Below are positions 28,863 to 32,302 of a stretch of 32,302 nucleotides of DNA, piece by piece. Location: NCBI GenBank assembly GCA_026394075.1, contig JAPKYX010000122.1, positions 1 through 32,302 of the forward strand. The letters run 5' to 3'. This stretch comes from Acidobacteriota bacterium (GTDB lineage Bacteria; Acidobacteriota; Terriglobia; Bryobacterales; Bryobacteraceae). Position 1 is the first letter of the stretch. Every line of letters begins with the position of its first letter. The position numbers and the translations under genes are program-made. Below the pieces are notes generated by a model, which was not told the origin of the DNA, did no database searches, and was given only the letters and a program-made list of their open reading frames with translations.

Positions 28863-31190
28863 TTAGAAGAACACCGCCAGCGTCAGGTTCATCAGCGGCT
28901 GGCCGCCGAGTGAGGCCGTGCGCGGGTCAGCATTCACTTTGCCGAACTGCCGCGGGTTGCGGAAGTCGACGTTCAGGGCGCTGCCGGAGAAGATGTAGTT
29001 GTACGTCTTCAAAGCGTTCTGGAAGTCCCAGCGGAGTTGCGCGCGGAACTTCTCTTTGAACTGGAAGTTCTTCTGCGCCGACGCCTGGCTCCACAGCAGC
29101 GGCACGCCGATGATCGAGTTGCGGCCCAGGTTGCCGATGCGGAAATCGCACTGGCCGCGGTTGGTGGCGGCGGTTGCGTCCGTGCAGCCACCGGGCAGGG
29201 CAAAGTTCGCCAAGCCGTTGTTGTCGCCGGAGAACACGCTATTGATGTTCAGTACGTTGAACCGGTCCCCGCCCATGTCGCGGAAGCCGTCGCGGATGGT
29301 GGCCGGTCCGACGATGTCGGGGCGGCGATTGCCGGCGAAGGTTCCGTAGTAGTTATACGGGCTGTTGGCGATGGAGAAGTTGACCGGGTTGCCGCTTTCC
29401 ATGGTCTGTACCCAGGAAAGCTCAAAGCCTCCGAACAGATACTTCTTCCAGCCAGAGGCGGCCCACTTTTTGCCGGCACCGAACGGCAGTTCGTAGTTGA
29501 CGACGCCCAACACGCGGTGGGCGCGGTGGTAACCAGCCAGCGCCTTTTCCAGGCGCATGTTCTGGATGGGCGCGATGCCGGTCCCGTCGTTGTCGCCGTC
29601 CTGGCTGTTGATCGCCTTCGACAGTGTGTAGAAGGACGAGAACATCAAGCCGCGCGACATGCGCTTCTCGATCTTCACCGTGGCCGAGTGGAACGTCGAG
29701 TGGCCAAAGTTGCCGCGCACGCGGACGTCGCCGAACTGCGAGAAGGGCCGGAAGTTCTGCGCCGCCGCATTGACGGCATTCTGCTGCACGGAGTTCCCGG
29801 CGAAGTAGTCGATGGGGAACGTGTTGTACTGCCAGCGCTCGGAAAGGCCGACGCCGGAGGAGCCCTGATAGCTGAAGTCCAGCAGGTAGTCCCGTTTGAA
29901 CTCCCATTGCACGCCCGCGTTGAAGTTGATCACGTAGGGGTTGTGGAAGTTGGGGTTCCACCATTCCACACCGCGGCCGCCGAAGTTAGTGCCGACAAAG
30001 GGCGAGCTGCCATCCGGGCGGACGTTGAACTTCACCGGGCCCGGGCCCTGGCTGATGCGGTAGACCGGCGTCGGGTCACCCGGCAATGCCTGCTGGTTCG
30101 CCGTGGCCACGTACTCGTCATACTGGCCGCGTTGTGAGGGGAACTTCACATCTACCGTGTACATGCCCACGCCGCCACGGAAGACCCATTTTTGCCATGG
30201 GTGCCAGGCAAGGCCCAGGCGCGGATTGAAGTTGTTGTTGTCGCGGTTCCACAGGTTGCCGGTGGGGTGAATGATGGCACCTTTGCGGCCGGTCAGGTCG
30301 TCCGTGCCGTTGGGGTCGAAGTTGCTCATGCGGGCGTTCTTGGTGGAGAACGGCGCTTCGTTGGAGTAGCGGACGCCGATGTTCAGCGTCAGTTGTGGGG
30401 TCAGCTTCCAGTCGTCCTGGAAGTAGAAGCTGTGGATGTTGGACCGAGGCAGCCAGCTGGTCAGCTCCTGGGTGAACGTGCCCTGCCGGACAAATCCCGT
30501 CATGAAGCCCGCGAACGTGTTGCCGGTATTGGGCACCGCCACGCCATTGGCCTGCAAGCCCGCCGTCACGCCGTCAAAGAAGAACTGTGAAGGCCGCGCG
30601 AAGTTGGCCGAATTCAACCGGAAGTAGAGGATCTCGTAGCCGAACTTGAACGCATGGGAGCCCTTGATCCAAGTGGTGTCATTGCGGAACGAGAACGTCT
30701 CGTTCACCAGCTTGCTGGGTGTTTGCGAACCCAAGCCATACATCGAATTGGCGCTATCGCGGCCCGCACCCGTATCGCCGAACAGCGGCATCAGCGAGTT
30801 GTCGTTGTTGGGGATGCCCAACTGCGTCGACCAGTTCTGGCCCAGCGAAGGGGACATGGTGTCGTTGCGCCGGCGGAAGTAGCCGATGCGCGAGTCGTTG
30901 ACCAGCGACGGTGACGCCACCCAGGTGGTGCCGGCCGACGCGTTAACTTGGCGGAACGGGGCGTAGTGCCCTTGGTAGAAGTCAAACGCGCCCTGGTCTC
31001 CCTTGATGTTGATGGGGCGGTTGAAGCCGGTCTGGCGGTTCTCGGTATAGCTGCCGTACACTTTCAGCGCGGTGGAGAACTGATGGTCGATGCGCAGGTT
31101 GTAGTCGTCGAAAAAGGTTCGGGCGAATTCATTGGCGAGCAGATTGCCCTGGGGGCCTGTCGAATCGAACGTGCCGGCCTGGTTGGGGGC
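28863..31190 (-). CDS. TonB-dependent receptor, barrel part (downstream of frameshift)
   Basis: This frame holds the outer-membrane beta barrel of the receptor that begins at the right edge of the window. It starts just after an in-frame TAG (31193-31191) with APNQAGTFDS and NEFARTFFDDYNLRID, where such receptors change from the linker to the first barrel strands. Many barrel strands with aromatic girdles follow. It ends in PLMNLTLAVFF, whose C-terminal Phe is the usual outer-membrane assembly signal. The family (CarboxypepD_reg TonB receptors of acidobacteria) is thought to take up large plant- or microbe-derived molecules. A GTG at 31061 could restart translation, but the product would lack signal peptide and plug. 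A terminator follows at 28808-28837. Confidence 0.82.
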   Translation of the reverse strand, partial: APNQAGTFDSTGPQGNLLANEFARTFFDDYNLRIDHQFSTALKVYGSYTENRQTGFNRPINIKGDQGAFDFYQGHYAPFRQVNASAGTTWVASPSLVNDSRIGYFRRRNDTMSPSLGQNWSTQLGIPNNDNSLMPLFGDTGAGRDSANSMYGLGSQTPSKLVNETFSFRNDTTWIKGSHAFKFGYEILYFRLNSANFARPSQFFFDGVTAGLQANGVAVPNTGNTFAGFMTGFVRQGTFTQELTSWLPRSNIHSFYFQDDWKLTPQLTLNIGVRYSNEAPFSTKNARMSNFDPNGTDDLTGRKGAIIHPTGNLWNRDNNNFNPRLGLAWHPWQKWVFRGGVGMYTVDVKFPSQRGQYDEYVATANQQALPGDPTPVYRISQGPGPVKFNVRPDGSSPFVGTNFGGRGVEWWNPNFHNPYVINFNAGVQWEFKRDYLLDFSYQGSSGVGLSERWQYNTFPIDYFAGNSVQQNAVNAAAQNFRPFSQFGDVRVRGNFGHSTFHSATVKIEKRMSRGLMFSSFYTLSKAINSQDGDNDGTGIAPIQNMRLEKALAGYHRAHRVLGVVNYELPFGAGKKWAASGWKKYLFGGFELSWVQTMESGNPVNFSIANSPYNYYGTFAGNRRPDIVGPATIRDGFRDMGGDRFNVLNINSVFSGDNNGLANFALPGGCTDATAATNRGQCDFRIGNLGRNSIIGVPLLWSQASAQKNFQFKEKFRAQLRWDFQNALKTYNYIFSGSALNVDFRNPRQFGKVNADPRTASLGGQPLMNLTLAVFF

Positions 31191-32302
31191 CTACGCGCCA
31201 CGGGATCCACACGACCGCCGGGCACCACAAAGTTCGGGAAGGGGTCGCGTGCCCACGTGCCATCCGGGAGACGGCGCGTCGACGCCGGATCAAAGATCGC
31301 ATTTCGCGTGGCGACGCCCGGGAAAGCGAAATCGCCCGCCTTCATGGCGGCCGTGGGCGTGTTCGCCACTACCTGTGCCACCTTTTTCTCATGCAGGCGT
31401 TGATAGCCGAAAAAGAAGAAAGTCTTGTTGCGGCCATCGTAGAGTTTCGGGATCATGACCGGGCCGCCGACGTTGGCGTCGGGCTGCATGAAGAAGGTCG
31501 GGATGCCATTGGGGGCACCGGGCGTCGCGTCAGATGTGCGGTATCGATCAAAGAACAGGCGGTGCTGCATCCGCCGGGTGCGGCCGTACCAACTGCCCAT
31601 TCCATGCAGTTCGTTGGTGCCGCTCTTCTTCACCACGCTGACGACGCCGCCGGCCGAGTGGCCGTATTCGGCCGGAGGCACGGTGGTGATCACCTTCACT
31701 TCGGCCACGGAGTTCTGCAGCGGCTTGATGGTGCCAGTGCCGCCCATCTGGTCGTTGCCGTTGACGCCATCCTCAAAGATGCCGATGGCGCCGGCTCGCT
31801 GGCCAGCCAGGTGATAAGAGCCCAGGTCGCCACCATAGGCGTAGCCGCCGGAGGTCATGCCGGGCACCAAGTTCAAGGTGGAGTTGATGTACCGCTGATA
31901 GAGCGGCATCTCATAGAGCGTGTCGCCACTCATCACGCTGCCGGTAGTGGACGTCTCAGTTTCCAGCAACTGCGTGCCGCCGGAAACTTCAATTGACTCC
32001 GTTACCTGCCCGACTTGCAGCACGGCGTCCACGGCGAACGTATCGCCCGTGCGGAGTTCGACATCCTCGCGCAGAACCTTCTTGAAGCCTGCTGCCTCAA
32101 ACGTCACTCGGTAGCCGCCGGGCTGGAGGGACGGGACGCGGTAGATGCCTTCACTGTTGGTCACCGAGGTGAAGGTAAAGTTGGTACCTTTGTTGACGAT
32201 GTTGACGTTGACGCTGGCCACCACGGCACCAGTCGTGTCGGTGACACGGCCCGTGATGGTGGACGTGCCGATCTGGGCGAATGCTGACACCCCAAGGGTG
32301 AG
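31064..32302 (-). CDS. TonB-dependent receptor, N-terminal part (upstream of frameshift, start outside window)
   Basis: The frame is open to the window edge and the first codons read LTLGVSAFAQ, the end of a signal peptide, so the start codon lies beyond 32302. A CarboxypepD_reg-like beta-sandwich follows (TSTITGRVTDTTGAVVASVN, SEGIYRVPSLQPGGYRVTFE). Then comes a plug domain (LYEMPLYQRYINSTLNLVPG, EVKVITTVPPAEYGHSAGGV, KKSGTNELHG). The homologous part ends at GRVDPVAR (to about 31193). The rest of the frame to 31064 is out-of-frame translation of barrel sequence. In relatives a dozen or so residues stand between VDPVA and PN-x-GT, so a small deletion that shifts the frame is likely. As it stands this gene is broken. 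Confidence 0.85.
   Translation of the reverse strand, partial: LTLGVSAFAQIGTSTITGRVTDTTGAVVASVNVNIVNKGTNFTFTSVTNSEGIYRVPSLQPGGYRVTFEAAGFKKVLREDVELRTGDTFAVDAVLQVGQVTESIEVSGGTQLLETETSTTGSVMSGDTLYEMPLYQRYINSTLNLVPGMTSGGYAYGGDLGSYHLAGQRAGAIGIFEDGVNGNDQMGGTGTIKPLQNSVAEVKVITTVPPAEYGHSAGGVVSVVKKSGTNELHGMGSWYGRTRRMQHRLFFDRYRTSDATPGAPNGIPTFFMQPDANVGGPVMIPKLYDGRNKTFFFFGYQRLHEKKVAQVVANTPTAAMKAGDFAFPGVATRNAIFDPASTRRLPDGTWARDPFPNFVVPGGRVDPVARRPPTRPARSIRQAPRAICSPMNSPEPFSTTTTCASTISSPPR

Noticed and set aside
29037..30137. 366-codon plus-strand frame opposite the TonB receptor barrel
   Set aside because: Composition (Val, Ala, Arg, His-rich, no motifs) is that of an antisense shadow.
1..32302. CRISPR arrays, tRNA or rRNA genes, insertion sequences, phage genes
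   Set aside because: No regularly spaced repeats, no cloverleaf or rRNA-like segments recognised by eye, and no transposase or integrase motifs in any frame.

Overview
The window looks like chromosomal DNA of a GC-rich member of the Acidobacteriota, most likely of the Bryobacterales / 'Candidatus Solibacter' lineage. Four features point there: a serine hydrolase ending in the Solibacter-type C-terminal domain (TIGR03437-like), a CarboxypepD_reg-type TonB-dependent receptor, an ECF sigma factor of the Sigma70_ECF (PF07638) type, and a DUF1549/DUF1553 plus DUF1501 gene pair. This is recognition by eye; no database search was run. I see no tRNA, rRNA, CRISPR array, transposase or phage gene.

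Layout. 1-7141: very compact genes of mixed orientation. These are an MFS transporter start, a CurA-like oxidoreductase, a DUF2442 protein, a bifunctional beta-oxidation enzyme, a thioredoxin-fold protein, and a minus-strand operon (QDPR-like SDR, pterin-4a-carbinolamine dehydratase, AmiE-like/NamZ fusion). 7198-8406: a MEMO1-family protein. 8407-8803: the only gene-free stretch over 300 bp; it holds two copies of a GC-rich stem-loop and a minus-strand terminator. 8804-10294: an ECF sigma factor divergent from a receiver-like/HATPase protein. 10298-16780: a tightly packed plus-strand run of APC permease, PIG-L deacetylase, DUF1549/DUF1553 protein, DUF1501 protein and a lipobox-bearing methyltransferase. 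16785-20241 (minus): a Q/N-rich membrane protein and a two-component system. 20389-24694 (plus): a serine hydrolase and a heptaheme-TPR lipoprotein. 24764-28684: a PEP-CTERM protein, an aquaporin Z, a 59-residue Asr-like secreted basic protein, a YkgJ-type Cys-cluster protein, a small membrane protein and an MDR oxidoreductase. 28863-32302 (minus): a TonB-dependent receptor broken by a frameshift and running off the window.

How the genes may work together. The SDR/dehydratase pair looks like a tetrahydropterin recycling couple. The AmiE-like/NamZ fusion would act on cell-wall fragments. The permease-to-methyltransferase run is probably one transcription unit with exported enzymes. Several genes lack a Shine-Dalgarno sequence but carry a TAnnnT box 6-12 nt before the start codon, which suggests leaderless or nearly leaderless mRNAs.

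The best leads are: the AmiE-like/NamZ fusion with its pterin-recycling neighbours; the ECF sigma / receiver-HATPase divergent pair; the duplicated stem-loops behind the sigma gene; the lipobox methyltransferase; the Asr-like small protein; and the frameshifted receptor.
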